Assembly (NCBI GenBank): GCA_964368985.1
Contig: CAYJDW010000004.1
Span: forward strand, 1-64,000
DNA: 64,000 bases
Reading direction: 5' to 3'
Origin: G023898405 sp964368985
GTDB taxonomy: Bacteria > Myxococcota > UBA727 > JABDBI01
The position numbers were made by a program, and so were the translations under genes. Under the pieces are notes generated by a model. The model saw only the letters and a program-made list of their open reading frames with translations. It was not told the origin of the DNA and did no database searches. This document shows, in pieces, positions 53,413 through 62,173 of this stretch (the first letter of the stretch is position 1; each line of letters opens with the position of its first letter).

Positions 53413-53564
53413 CCCCTTTTCAGAGACTGTCGATAAACGCTAAACTTCCATATTTTTCATCCTCGTGCTTGACACGAGGATCCACCCAGGCCCCATAAAC
53501 TGGATACTCGGGTCAAGCCCGAGTATGACAAATCAGCGTTTATCGACAGTCTCTGAAAAAGGGG
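53413..53564. repeat. Nested palindromic element between lipB and sucC
   Basis: Outer arms of ~29 bases (53413-53441 and 53535-53564, CAGAGACTGTCGATAAACGCT and its complement) differ by a single extra A. Inside are two smaller hairpins, CCTCGTG-CACGAGG near 53461 and ACTCGGG-CCCGAGT at 53506-53524. The 152-base unit occupies most of the 277-base gap. It has the size and form of a MITE. No coding potential. Confidence 0.75.
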
Positions 53565-53679
53565 AAATCTCCGTCGCTATTACCTCAATTCCATCCAAAT
53601 TTTTTAGTCCGCCTTGTAGATACTAATAAAGTCGCTAGAAGTAGTAGCCAACACAACAAGAAATTTAGGTCCATCCCTT

Positions 53680-54837
53680 ATGAAGCTGCATGAATATCAA
53701 GCCAAAGATCTTTTACGTAAACGTGGTGTCTATACCCTTGACTCTCAGGTCTGCTTTACTCTTGAAGAGGCGAAGCAAGCGGTGAAAGATATTGGTGTGC
53801 CCTGTGTGGTTAAGGCTCAGGTTCATGCGGGTGGGCGCGGCAAGGCGGGCGGTGTGAAGCTCGCTAAAACTGAGAGTGACGCGATAAAATGTGCGGAAAC
53901 TATTCTAGGAATGACCATTAAAACGCCGCAAACTACCGAGCAGGGACAAAAAGTTTCTTCGGTGTTAATCGAGAAGGCTTGCGCGATTAAAAGTGAACTT
54001 TATGTCAGCTTGCTCATTGATCGGGAAACGAGCAAAATTTGCCTTTTAGCGTCAAGCGAGGGTGGGGTTGATATTGAGGAAGTGGCTCATAAAAATCCTG
54101 ATAGTATTAAAAAACTATTTATTGATAAGGCCATTGGGTTGATGCCCTACCAAGCACGGCTTTTGTCCACTGAATTGGGGATAAAACCGGTAGCGCAGAA
54201 GAAATTCGTCGCTCTTATGATGGGGGTGTATCGAGCTTTTATTGATTGCGATGCTTCGATGATCGAGATCAATCCTTTGGTTATCACTGAAGACGATCGC
54301 GTGGTGGCCCTTGATGCCAAAATGACCATCGACGACAACGCGCTCTTTCGTCAACGTGTCATCAGCGAAATGCGTGATCCGAGTCAGGAAGATGAAAAGG
54401 AAATTGAGGCGCAACATCATGGTTTAAGTTATGTGGCTTTGGATGGTTCTATCGGTTGCATGGTGAACGGCGCAGGGCTTGCCATGGCGACCATGGACAT
54501 TATCAAGCATGTGGGTGGTAAGCCAGCTAACTTTTTAGATGTAGGTGGATCGGCCACCAAAGAAAGGGTCGAAGAAGCTTTGCGAATCATTGTGCGTGAT
54601 GCTCAGGTGAAGTCGATTTTTGTTAACGTTTTTGGCGGGATCGCAAAATGTGATGTTATTGCCGAGGGCGTGGTTAAAGCGGCCAAATCTCTCGATCTAA
54701 AAATGCCTCTGGTGGTTCGCCTGCAAGGTACCAATGTGGAGTTAGGGCGAGAAATTCTTAAGGCTTCAGGCTTAACTATTATCGCCGCCAACGACATGCT
54801 CGAAGGCGCCAAGCTCGCTGTGGCCAAAGCTAAATAA
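53680..54837 (+). CDS. sucC: Succinyl-CoA synthetase, beta subunit
   Basis: With SucD this enzyme makes succinate and ATP or GTP from succinyl-CoA in the TCA cycle. The 385-residue chain has the ATP-grasp opening MKLHEYQAKDLLRKRGV, VVKAQVHAGGRGKAGGVKLA, the MIEINPLVITEDDRVVALDAK motif and NGAGLAMATMDIIKHVGG, then FLDVGGSA and a C-terminal CoA-ligase domain. Product of the methylmalonyl-CoA mutase also enters here. It is followed by sucD after 14 bases. Confidence 0.97.
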   Translation: MKLHEYQAKDLLRKRGVYTLDSQVCFTLEEAKQAVKDIGVPCVVKAQVHAGGRGKAGGVKLAKTESDAIKCAETILGMTIKTPQTTEQGQKVSSVLIEKACAIKSELYVSLLIDRETSKICLLASSEGGVDIEEVAHKNPDSIKKLFIDKAIGLMPYQARLLSTELGIKPVAQKKFVALMMGVYRAFIDCDASMIEINPLVITEDDRVVALDAKMTIDDNALFRQRVISEMRDPSQEDEKEIEAQHHGLSYVALDGSIGCMVNGAGLAMATMDIIKHVGGKPANFLDVGGSATKERVEEALRIIVRDAQVKSIFVNVFGGIAKCDVIAEGVVKAAKSLDLKMPLVVRLQGTNVELGREILKASGLTIIAANDMLEGAKLAVAKAK

Positions 54838-54851
54838 ATAAGGGGACGAAA

Positions 54852-55724
54852 ATGGCAATTTTTATCGATGATTCCACCAAAGTGATGGTGCAAGGTATTA
54901 CTGGCAATGCGGGCGCATTTCACGCGGAGCAAATGCTGAGCTATGGCACAAAATTAGTGGCAGGCGTTACCCCTCAACGCGGCGGGGAGAAATTTCTTGA
55001 TCGCGTGGGAATTTTTGAGAGCTGTCACGAGGCAAAAGCCCGTACGGGAGCCACGGCATCGGTGATCTATGTGCCAGCTGCGGGCGCTGCCGACGCTATT
55101 CTTGAGGCTATTGATGCCGAACTTGATTTGGTGGTTTGCATCACTGAGGGGATCCCCACTCTCGACATGGTGATGGTGAAAAACGCCCTCAAAAGCAAAA
55201 AAACTCGACTCATTGGACCAAACTGTCCCGGAATTATCGCGCCTGATCGTTGTAAAATCGGCATTATGCCCGGCTTCATTCATAAACGCGGGCCTGTTGG
55301 GGTTATTTCTCGTTCAGGTACTTTGACCTATGAGGCGGTTTTTCAGTTGAGTGAGCTCAACATTGGCCAATCAACCTGCATTGGAATAGGGGGAGATCCC
55401 ATCATTGGCACTTCCTTTATTGATGCGCTTACTGCCTTTGAGCAGGATGCGGAAACCAAGGCAATTGTGATGATCGGGGAAATTGGCGGGAGCGACGAGG
55501 AAGATGCGGCCCAATTTATTCGGGATCACGTGTCAAAACCTGTGGTAGGTTTTATTGCTGGATTAACTGCCCCCGAAGGCAAACGCATGGGTCACGCAGG
55601 AGCGATAATATCGGGCGGCAAAGGTACAGCCGCGGCAAAACTAGAAGCTTTCAAAGATGCAAATATTTCCATTGCTCCGACGCCAGTTGAGATTGGTTTG
55701 AAAGTTAAAGAAGTATTGCGATAA
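54852..55724 (+). CDS. sucD: Succinyl-CoA synthetase, alpha subunit
   Basis: The alpha subunit carries CoA binding and the phosphorylated histidine. The 290-residue chain has QGITGNAGAFHAEQM, YVPAAGAADAILEA, GPNCPGIIAPDRCKIGIMPG and the active-site GHAGAIISGGKGTA with the phospho-His. The length is normal. It is co-transcribed with sucC and ends immediately before a bidirectional terminator. Confidence 0.97.
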   Translation: MAIFIDDSTKVMVQGITGNAGAFHAEQMLSYGTKLVAGVTPQRGGEKFLDRVGIFESCHEAKARTGATASVIYVPAAGAADAILEAIDAELDLVVCITEGIPTLDMVMVKNALKSKKTRLIGPNCPGIIAPDRCKIGIMPGFIHKRGPVGVISRSGTLTYEAVFQLSELNIGQSTCIGIGGDPIIGTSFIDALTAFEQDAETKAIVMIGEIGGSDEEDAAQFIRDHVSKPVVGFIAGLTAPEGKRMGHAGAIISGGKGTAAAKLEAFKDANISIAPTPVEIGLKVKEVLR

Positions 55725-55728
55725 AAAA

Positions 55729-55749
55729 AACCGCCTGAACAAGGCGGTT
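55729..55749. terminator. Bidirectional terminator between sucD and the small-secreted-protein genes
   Basis: AACCGCCT and AGGCGGTT form a perfect 8-bp stem over a 5-base loop, with an A-run before and a T-rich run after, between convergent genes. Confidence 0.88.
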
Positions 55750-55772
55750 AATATTTTTTGGTTATGGATTCG

Positions 55773-56081
55773 TTAGCGGCCGCGACGGTCAGGATTCCCC
55801 GTCCTTCGAGGATAATACTGTTTCCCGGTGAATGTGCCGGGGCCCCAACCCGAGCCGTCGCGATAGACGGGATACCAGGGGATTTCAGCGGATGCCAAGC
55901 ACGCGGCATCGTTAGGGCTACATTCTTCCACCGTAACAAGTTGAGAAGCACCTTCGTTTAGATTTAGCGCATTTGCGACGCTTTCATCACCATTATCATC
56001 TTCTGCATTCAGGGTGCTGCTGGCTCCGAAGAGAGCACAGGTTGCCAAAGGCAAGATTAATGCTTTTAAATTGAGTAACAT
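55773..56081 (-). CDS. Small secreted acidic protein, diverged member of a tandem family
   Basis: The 102-residue product starts MLLNLKALILPLATCALFGA, a signal peptide cleaved near LNA-EDD. An acidic stretch follows (EDDNGDESVANALNLNEGAS), then a short region with two cysteines and a Gly/Arg/Tyr-rich tail (GSGWGPGTFTGKQYYPRR). The signal peptide and the EDD-NGDE start match the next gene upstream almost word for word, but the Trp/Tyr tail is replaced. GGAGG five bases before this ATG decides the start. Function unknown. Confidence 0.65.
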   Translation of the reverse strand: MLLNLKALILPLATCALFGASSTLNAEDDNGDESVANALNLNEGASQLVTVEECSPNDAACLASAEIPWYPVYRDGSGWGPGTFTGKQYYPRRTGNPDRRGR

Positions 56082-56183
56082 AGGTTCCTCCATTGGGCGA
56101 TTTAAAGATATTAAATACGGCCTAATTAAAGGTTAATAAGTATCACTACGAACGGCTGGCTATTCAAGCCTGATCCTATAAAA

Positions 56184-56208
56184 AAAGAGCGGCTCGTGAC
56201 CGCTCTTT
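56184..56208 (-). terminator. Terminator of the middle small-secreted-protein gene
   Basis: AAAGAGCGG and CCGCTCTTT form a perfect 9-bp stem with a 7-base loop. On the minus strand it is followed by a T-run. Confidence 0.85.
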
Positions 56209-56239
56209 ACCAATAACGCTGGGTTATTAGCTATTTCGG

Positions 56240-56572
56240 CTAATAGTACCAGCTGTAATATGGATAGTACGAGGAATAATAGCTGTACGGATTGTACCAG
56301 CTGCTACCCCAACCGCCATAACCATAACCATAACCGTAACCGTAGCCATAGCCATAGCCACGACGGCCCCAACGACGCCAGTTATCAGTAGCGCCATCAT
56401 CAAGGTTGATGCTATCATCAGCTGCAACGTTCATGTCTGCATCTTGAACTTGTAGTGAAGTACTTACGTTTTCATCACCATTATCATCATCTTCTGCATT
56501 CAGAACGCCAGCTCCCAAAAATAGAGCGCAGGCTGCCAAAGGCAAGACCAGGAATCTTAACTTGAACAACAT
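56240..56572 (-). CDS. Small secreted Gly/Tyr-rich protein (tandem family, copy 2)
   Basis: The 110-residue product has a signal peptide, an acidic middle with DADMNVAADDSINLDDGATDNWRRWG in two pieces, and a tail made of repeated GY dipeptides followed by a Tyr/Ser/Trp-rich end (NPYSYYSSYYPYYSWYY). The GY run is encoded by a six-base tandem repeat (near 56317-56360), so its length could change without loss of frame. The tail matches that of the upstream copy. It has its own terminator. Such low-complexity Tyr/Gly tails suggest a structural or adhesive surface role, but this is only a guess. Confidence 0.68.
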   Translation of the reverse strand: MLFKLRFLVLPLAACALFLGAGVLNAEDDDNGDENVSTSLQVQDADMNVAADDSINLDDGATDNWRRWGRRGYGYGYGYGYGYGYGGWGSSWYNPYSYYSSYYPYYSWYY

Positions 56573-56691
56573 AGTTTATCTCCTTTTTTAGCGATTTTAT
56601 TATTAATTATTATCGCTTAGGGATAACATAATGAATGTCACTACATTCGGCTGGTTAATTTGGCGTTTGATCTGTATGAAAATAAAAAAAA

Positions 56692-56709
56692 GGCGGTCAA
56701 ATGACCGCC
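56692..56709 (-). terminator. Terminator of the upstream small-secreted-protein gene
   Basis: GGCGGTCA and TGACCGCC form a perfect 8-bp stem with a two-base loop. On the minus strand the stem is followed by eight T residues. Confidence 0.8.
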
Positions 56710-56742
56710 CTCCTGCATAACCCTTGGTTTATGCACTACAAA

Positions 56743-57099
56743 CTAATAGTACCAGTTGTAGTATGGATAGTATAATGGGGAATAGAGGTATGGATTCAAC
56801 CAGCTACCCCAACCACCATAACCATATCCACCCCAGCCCAAGCCCAAACCAAAGCCACGGCCCCAACCACCACGGCCCCAACCGCGACGGCGCCATTCAT
56901 CGGAGGCACCATCTTCGAGGCTCAAATCGGTGGAATTGATATCTACTGCCAAATCGTCAGCTGCAACGTTCATGTCGTTGGCATCTACTACTTCAGTATC
57001 AACTGTAGGGACAGTTTCTGCATTCAAGTTGATAGCCAACAAAGCTACAGGAACTGAGAAAAGGAGTGCCCATACTGGCAAACCAAAACGTACTCTCAT
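56743..57099 (-). CDS. Small secreted Gly/Trp/Tyr-rich protein (tandem family, copy 1)
   Basis: The 118-residue product has a signal peptide, an acidic region sharing DMNVAADD and LEDGASDEWRR with copy 2, a Gly/Trp/Arg-rich stretch (GWGRGGWGRG, then GLGLGWGGYGYGG) and the end LNPYLYSPLYYPYYNWYY. The tail DNA is clearly homologous to copy 2, so these arose by tandem duplication. It is separately terminated, so each copy forms its own transcription unit. Function unknown. Confidence 0.68.
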   Translation of the reverse strand: MRVRFGLPVWALLFSVPVALLAINLNAETVPTVDTEVVDANDMNVAADDLAVDINSTDLSLEDGASDEWRRRGWGRGGWGRGFGLGLGWGGYGYGGWGSWLNPYLYSPLYYPYYNWYY

Positions 57100-57366
57100 G
57101 ACCTAACCCCTCGCCACCCGCAAGAGTGGCTGCGAAAAACAGGCCATATAAAATCAATTTGTATGCCCTGTCGTTATTATGTTCTGGCGGGTATGTATTA
57201 ACGGCCTGGTGTAGGTGCATGTGTAATTCGCTAAATTGCGGCAAATAATATATAAAAAATAGATCGTTTGGTAGTAATGGACGGGGCTGTCGGGGTATTG
57301 CGGAGTGAAATTATTCAGGCCAACTTAATAATCCCGGGATAAATCCAGCGCGAGGCGGACAAAAAA

Positions 57367-58806
57367 ATGAATAAAAAAAGCCAAATACGTGTGCGCATAG
57401 CACCTTCGCCCACTGGCGACCCACATGTTGGTACGGGTTATGTGGCCTTGTTCAACTATGCTTTTGCCAAAAAAAATGGCGGCCAATTCATATTAAGAAT
57501 TGAAGATACCGATAGGGTCAGGTCGAGCAGAAAAAGCGAAGAAGATATTTTGGCCGCAGTTCGCTGGCTTGGCCTTAGTTGGGATGAAGGTCCTGATATT
57601 GGCGGGCCCTGTGGTCCTTATCGTCAAAGCGAAAGATCAGAGATTTACCAGGTCTATGCCCAGAAGTTATTGAATAATGGCTCGGCTTATAAATGCATAT
57701 GTACCGGCGAACGTTTGGCTGAGCTAAGAAAACGCCAACAAATATTAAAACAGCCGACAGGTTATGACGGCCATTGCCGCAAAGCAGAGCCGGAAGAGAT
57801 TGAAAAAACCATAGCTGCCGGTCAGCCTTTTGTGGTCCGCCTCAAAACCCCCAATGAGGGCCAGATGGTGATGCGCGATATTTTGCGCGGAGACATTACT
57901 ATTAATTGTACTGAGGTGGATGATCAGGTGCTGGTGAAGAGCGATGGCTTTCCCACTTATCATCTTGCAAACGTGGTGGATGATCACCTAATGGGCATTA
58001 GCCATGTGATCAGAGGGGAGGAGTGGATTAGCTCCTTGCCTAAACATATTTTGCTTTACGAGGCTCTAGGCTTTGAAAAGCCACAATTTTGCCATTTGCC
58101 TTTGTTGCGCAATGCCGACAAATCAAAGGTTTCCAAGCGAAAAAATCCAGTTTCGCTCAATTATTTCAAAGAGGCCGGTTATTTACCCGATGCTCTGCTC
58201 AATTTTTTGGGCTTGATGGCCTATTCCAGCAAAGATGGCGAAATGTTTTCCCTGGACCAATTCGTCGAGCAATTTGATTTAGATAAAATAGCCCTGGGCG
58301 GCCCGGTTTTTGATGTCAAAAAATTATTATGGCTCAATGGCCGCTATTTACGTGAACTTCGTGATGATTCTCAGGTGGTTAAATATTTACAAGATCAGCT
58401 CTTCAATACTGAATATTTGAGTAAGATTGTGCCGCTCGTTAAAGAACGGGTAGAGAAATCCGAAGATTTCATTGAATACGCTGATTTTTTCTTTAAAGCT
58501 GAAGTGCCGGTAGCGATTGAGAATTATTTGATTGGCGATAATGATTCGAAGCTAAGTACTCAAATTATCGAACAATTATTAGAAAGCCTAGAAGCTTTAG
58601 GCGATTTTTCCTCGGCCACTATTAACGAGGCGTTAAAGCAGTTTTGCACCGAGCATAATCTTGCGGCCAAAAATGTCTTTATGCCTTTGCGCATGATGGT
58701 CAGCGGTAAAAAAGCCTCACCACCGTTGTTTGACACCATGGCTGTGCTAGGAAAAGAACGGTGCCGCACTCGTTTGAGAGCCGCCATTAACGCTTTAAGT
58801 AAATAG
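57367..58806 (+). CDS. gltX: Glutamyl-tRNA synthetase
   Basis: The class I enzyme charges tRNA-Glu (and possibly tRNA-Gln in organisms lacking GlnRS). The HIGH-type motif is in PSPTGDPHVGTGY, followed by FILRIEDTDR. The KMSKS-type loop reads DKSKVSKRKNPVSL. The C-terminal helical anticodon-binding domain is present. At 479 residues the length is normal. A GAGGCGG Shine-Dalgarno precedes the ATG. ndk follows after nine bases. Confidence 0.97.
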   Translation: MNKKSQIRVRIAPSPTGDPHVGTGYVALFNYAFAKKNGGQFILRIEDTDRVRSSRKSEEDILAAVRWLGLSWDEGPDIGGPCGPYRQSERSEIYQVYAQKLLNNGSAYKCICTGERLAELRKRQQILKQPTGYDGHCRKAEPEEIEKTIAAGQPFVVRLKTPNEGQMVMRDILRGDITINCTEVDDQVLVKSDGFPTYHLANVVDDHLMGISHVIRGEEWISSLPKHILLYEALGFEKPQFCHLPLLRNADKSKVSKRKNPVSLNYFKEAGYLPDALLNFLGLMAYSSKDGEMFSLDQFVEQFDLDKIALGGPVFDVKKLLWLNGRYLRELRDDSQVVKYLQDQLFNTEYLSKIVPLVKERVEKSEDFIEYADFFFKAEVPVAIENYLIGDNDSKLSTQIIEQLLESLEALGDFSSATINEALKQFCTEHNLAAKNVFMPLRMMVSGKKASPPLFDTMAVLGKERCRTRLRAAINALSK

Positions 58807-58815
58807 GAGATATTC

Positions 58816-59244
58816 ATGGCCTTGGAAAAAACATTATCGATTATCAAACCTGACGGTGTAGAAAGAAATCTCATCGGCAAAATCATTTCCCTCTTTGAAG
58901 AAAATGGTCTTAAGATTGTTGCTAGCCGTATGCAAATTTTGAGTCGCCACGAAGCTGAGGGTTTTTATGCTGTCCATAAAGACCGTCCTTTCTTCGGTGA
59001 GCTCGTTTCCTATATGTGCTCTGGCCCAATGTTGTTGATGGTTTTAGAAGGCGAAAATGCCATTGCTAAAAATCGCCAACTTATGGGCGCTACCAATCCT
59101 GCGGACGCTCTGCCTGGAACGATCAGAAAGCTATATTCTAAGTCGATCGGCGAAAATACCGTTCACGGCTCGGATGCTCCTGAGACCGCAGCTTTTGAAA
59201 CTTCATGGTTCTTTAAGGGCAGCGACATTTGTAGCCGCCGATAG
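58816..59244 (+). CDS. ndk: Nucleoside diphosphate kinase
   Basis: Ndk balances NTP pools through a phospho-His intermediate. The 142-residue chain shows LEKTLSIIKPDGVERNLIG, ENGLKIVASRM, the RQLMGATNPADALPGTIR segment and NTVHGSD with catalytic His117. TAGGAG precedes the ATG. It is co-transcribed with gltX. Confidence 0.97.
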   Translation: MALEKTLSIIKPDGVERNLIGKIISLFEENGLKIVASRMQILSRHEAEGFYAVHKDRPFFGELVSYMCSGPMLLMVLEGENAIAKNRQLMGATNPADALPGTIRKLYSKSIGENTVHGSDAPETAAFETSWFFKGSDICSRR

Positions 59245-59283
59245 TTAGGGTGGCATATTCTACACAGAGCTAATACTCTCTCA

Positions 59284-59438
59284 ACAACTCCTCTCCCGCT
59301 TGCGGGAGAGGCTAGGGAGAGGGTGGAGAGACAAAAACGTGTGCTATTTATAGATTAGCCATTTTTGTTCAGTCCCACGCCTATTGTTGCTCCACCCTCT
59401 CCCCAAGCCCTCTCCCGCAAGCGGGCGAGGGAGCGTTG
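59284..59438. repeat. Interspersed palindromic REP-type pair (copy B)
   Basis: The left arm is identical over ~47 bases to that of copy A at 8905. The right arm is nearly identical. The ~62-base spacer between the arms is unrelated to that of copy A. It occupies half of the 304-base gap between ndk and the TPR gene, in which I see no coding region. Confidence 0.85.
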
Positions 59439-59548
59439 GCCTCAATCCAGTCTAGTAAGCATCAACCAACAACGCCTGCAAAGAAGGGCAGGGGTAGATC
59501 GGCACACATTTAGCTGGCATGAGCCTTTAGCGGTCGTTAAGTAACTAA

Positions 59549-60379
59549 ATGAAACGACCAAAATTCATGTCTTTATCGGTTCGCCGGAGTCTGTTGGTTT
59601 TCATTACTGCAGTGGCCCTCCCAGCTTTGTTTATGGGTTTTATAACCATGCCGGGCCAATCGCACCAAGTTGCTCACGAGAAAAATGGCCTGATCGATAT
59701 TGAAGCGCTGATGCATAAAGTTCTGCTCCTTAACCAGCAGAAGAAGCATCAAGAAGCAGTTGATCTGCTCATGGCTGCCATGGAGAAAAATCAAGAAGAT
59801 TCTTTGTTGAGAACCTTGTTGGTGCAAACTTTTGAGATGTTTCTCGATGATGAAATTCGCTTTGGTCAGCAAGACATCCAAGAAAATAAAAACAATATTG
59901 GCGCTTACCTCAGGGTAGCGGGTGCTTTGGAGCTGATGGGAGATAATTTCCGGGCCATGGAAACTCTTATCAATGGCGTAAGTCTTAATCCGAATGCCTC
60001 GGCGCTTTGGATGAAGGTGGGTAAGCTTGAGCACAAAGCCAAACGCGACTTAGAGGCTCTCGATATTTTTAAAGAGGTAATTCGTCTCGATCCTAAATCC
60101 AGCGACGCCTACAATAACGTGGCTTTCATTCTCGCACAAAGCACTAATTGTAATGCCGAGGATTTGAAGCTTGCCGAGACTTATGCAGAGAAAGCGAGAA
60201 AACTTGATCCTAAAAACCCTGAATACTTAGACACTTTAGCCGAAGTAAATTTTCGCCAAGGTGATTCCATTCAGGCTCAGACTTTGATCAAAGAGGCCAT
60301 TAAGCTTGCGCCCGAACGTAATTCTTTCAAGGACCAGTTAAGGCGTTTCAGTCAAAAGAGTCCGGTGTTGTTTGAATAA
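59549..60379 (+). CDS. Membrane-anchored or exported TPR protein
   Basis: A basic N-terminus and hydrophobic segment (RRSLLVFITAVALPALFMGF) form a signal anchor. Residues ~45-265 are helical with four to five tetratricopeptide repeats, the clearest being SALWMKVGKLEHKAKRDLEA and the two after it (RLDPKSSDAYNNVAF and KLDPKNPEYLDTLAE). It probably acts in the periplasm as a protein-binding scaffold. It is 44 bases upstream of trmL but with no evident functional link. Confidence 0.82.
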   Translation: MKRPKFMSLSVRRSLLVFITAVALPALFMGFITMPGQSHQVAHEKNGLIDIEALMHKVLLLNQQKKHQEAVDLLMAAMEKNQEDSLLRTLLVQTFEMFLDDEIRFGQQDIQENKNNIGAYLRVAGALELMGDNFRAMETLINGVSLNPNASALWMKVGKLEHKAKRDLEALDIFKEVIRLDPKSSDAYNNVAFILAQSTNCNAEDLKLAETYAEKARKLDPKNPEYLDTLAEVNFRQGDSIQAQTLIKEAIKLAPERNSFKDQLRRFSQKSPVLFE

Positions 60380-60423
60380 TTTTGGCGCTTGACAGTGAAA
60401 TATGATGTCATAAAACTCCTTTT

Positions 60424-60921
60424 GTGAAAGCACATATAATTAGCAGTCCAACTCTTCATATAGTCCTCGACCGGCCATGCATTGCCGGCAATATTGCCGC
60501 TATCGTACGTATGAGCGTGGCCACGCAGTGCGCCGTCCACGTGTGCGGCCCACTCATTTTCGACAACGCCGATAAAACTAAATGGCGAGCCGGCCTAGAT
60601 TATTTTTACGGCGCTCGGCTTCATTTTCATCAGAGTTTAGAGCGCTGCTTGGCACTCTTAGGGCAAGAGCCTTGGCTTCTCGAAGTGGGCAGTGAGGTTG
60701 CACCCTGGAATGTGGCTCTGGTTCGCTCCTCAGTGGTAGTTTTAGGCCCCGAAACGGGTAGTATCAAAGAAAACATTATTAATCAGTACCATGACCGCCT
60801 CATTACCTTGCCGCAAATTGGCCCCGTGCGCTCCTTAAACCTGGCTCAATGTGCGGCTATCGTTACTTTTGAGGCGATTCGGCAGCAGATGGGTTATGAC
60901 CTCTTGCTGGATTATGATTAA
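60424..60921 (+). CDS. trmL: tRNA (cytidine/uridine-34 2'-O)-methyltransferase TrmL
   Basis: TrmL methylates the ribose of the wobble base in leucine tRNAs. The SPOUT knotted fold is visible in LDRPCIAGNIAAIVRMSV, VVVLGPETGSIKE and ITLPQIGPVRSLNLAQCAAI, the last being the SAM-binding knot. The DYFYGARLHFHQSLE segment is also typical. At 165 residues the length is standard. It starts with GTG. Confidence 0.93.
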   Translation: MKAHIISSPTLHIVLDRPCIAGNIAAIVRMSVATQCAVHVCGPLIFDNADKTKWRAGLDYFYGARLHFHQSLERCLALLGQEPWLLEVGSEVAPWNVALVRSSVVVLGPETGSIKENIINQYHDRLITLPQIGPVRSLNLAQCAAIVTFEAIRQQMGYDLLLDYD

Positions 60922-60970
60922 ATAAATACAGTAAAATAATAGATTTTATTATTTTTTTGCAGTTATTTAG

Positions 60971-62173
60971 ATGGGTGAATTTATGGTATTTTTGGTGTTG
61001 AAATATTTATTTATCTTTGGCCTAATTGCTTGTTCATTTGGTGGTTGCGATGGAGAGTCTGATAGCTCCGATAGTTCCAAGGAGCGACCAAACGCGCCTC
61101 ACCGACAAAGCCCTGGTAGCCCTCAACTCCCCTCGCGAATTCCCAGGCCGCCCTCGACGGTCATGAAGATCCTGGCTGATGCAGAGGCTTTAAACGGCAA
61201 GGGAGAAAATACCGAATTGTGGGGCAATTTATTAGAGGATTCCAAAAATTTCGCCACCAATGCTGCCAAGGCCCAGGAGCTTATAAATACCCCTTATCAG
61301 GGTTCTTATTTTGCTAATATTATATTTAATAATTTCGTTAAAATAATGGGGAAAAATCAAGTCATTCTGTCCAGGGCCGTTTCTCAGCCCCTTTTAGCGG
61401 AAATAAAGCGTCTTTTAGAACTTGTTTCTCCATCCACAGCAAACACTATTTTGAATCGAGTTGTCGATGGAAATTCTGTTATTTCTGCCGCTTTATCAGG
61501 CGGCCATTCTTTCACAGAATTTCTGGATTATGCATCTAAATATCAATTGGATTTTGCGAGCCTGTCTCATCAACAGCTAGGCCATTATTTTACAATTTTC
61601 CACAAGTCGCCGGAGCGGATAATCTTTGTGGATAAAGCTTTGGTTGGTACCAATAAAATTAATGATTTTGTTTTGTGGTCGGTAGCCTCGCCAGTAGGTT
61701 TGGCCCCCGGAGGCGGAATAAATTACTTATATAAAAATCTGAGCGCGGCTCGAAAAAAGGATATTAGAAAAACCTGGTTCCAGGAAGCTATTAGGCTGGC
61801 CAAGGTTTCAGCACTAGCGAGTAGAGCTGATGGAAGTGAGGTTGCTAATCTGGCACCTGTAAAGCTTTTGAACTCATTTAATAGTATACTTAACGAAGTT
61901 AAATTGGCCGATATGGTGAGCAATGATGCTAATCGTGATGTTAATCTCCTAACCTTCACCGTTGATTTACTGAAAGGACCGCTATTCGCGGATCCACGAA
62001 TCAAGGCACTGGTGAGTAAATTTATCACGACATTCAAATGGGGGCTAACTAAGGCTGATTACCAGGTTTTGGCGGCCGATGCTTTGGCTATAGCTGCCGG
62101 CGCTCAAGGCCTCAATAACCAAGCCGCTGCGCGCGCATTATTGGAATGGGATGCGACGGGCATGAATTTTTAG
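60971..62173 (+). CDS. Lipoprotein of unknown function
   Basis: The N-terminus has a signal peptide with two candidate lipobox cysteines (LIAC and FGGC). A Ser/Asp- and Pro-rich linker follows to residue ~65, then ~335 residues of mostly helical sequence with no cysteine and no motif I know. The helical pattern shows no clear repeat. Its 3' end overlaps the convergent purC gene by 36 bases. Confidence 0.68.
   Translation: MGEFMVFLVLKYLFIFGLIACSFGGCDGESDSSDSSKERPNAPHRQSPGSPQLPSRIPRPPSTVMKILADAEALNGKGENTELWGNLLEDSKNFATNAAKAQELINTPYQGSYFANIIFNNFVKIMGKNQVILSRAVSQPLLAEIKRLLELVSPSTANTILNRVVDGNSVISAALSGGHSFTEFLDYASKYQLDFASLSHQQLGHYFTIFHKSPERIIFVDKALVGTNKINDFVLWSVASPVGLAPGGGINYLYKNLSAARKKDIRKTWFQEAIRLAKVSALASRADGSEVANLAPVKLLNSFNSILNEVKLADMVSNDANRDVNLLTFTVDLLKGPLFADPRIKALVSKFITTFKWGLTKADYQVLAADALAIAAGAQGLNNQAAARALLEWDATGMNF

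Noticed and set aside
56317..56360. Phase-variation switch at the six-base repeat in the Gly/Tyr-rich gene
   Set aside because: The unit is six bases, so slippage changes length but never the frame. On/off switching is not expected.
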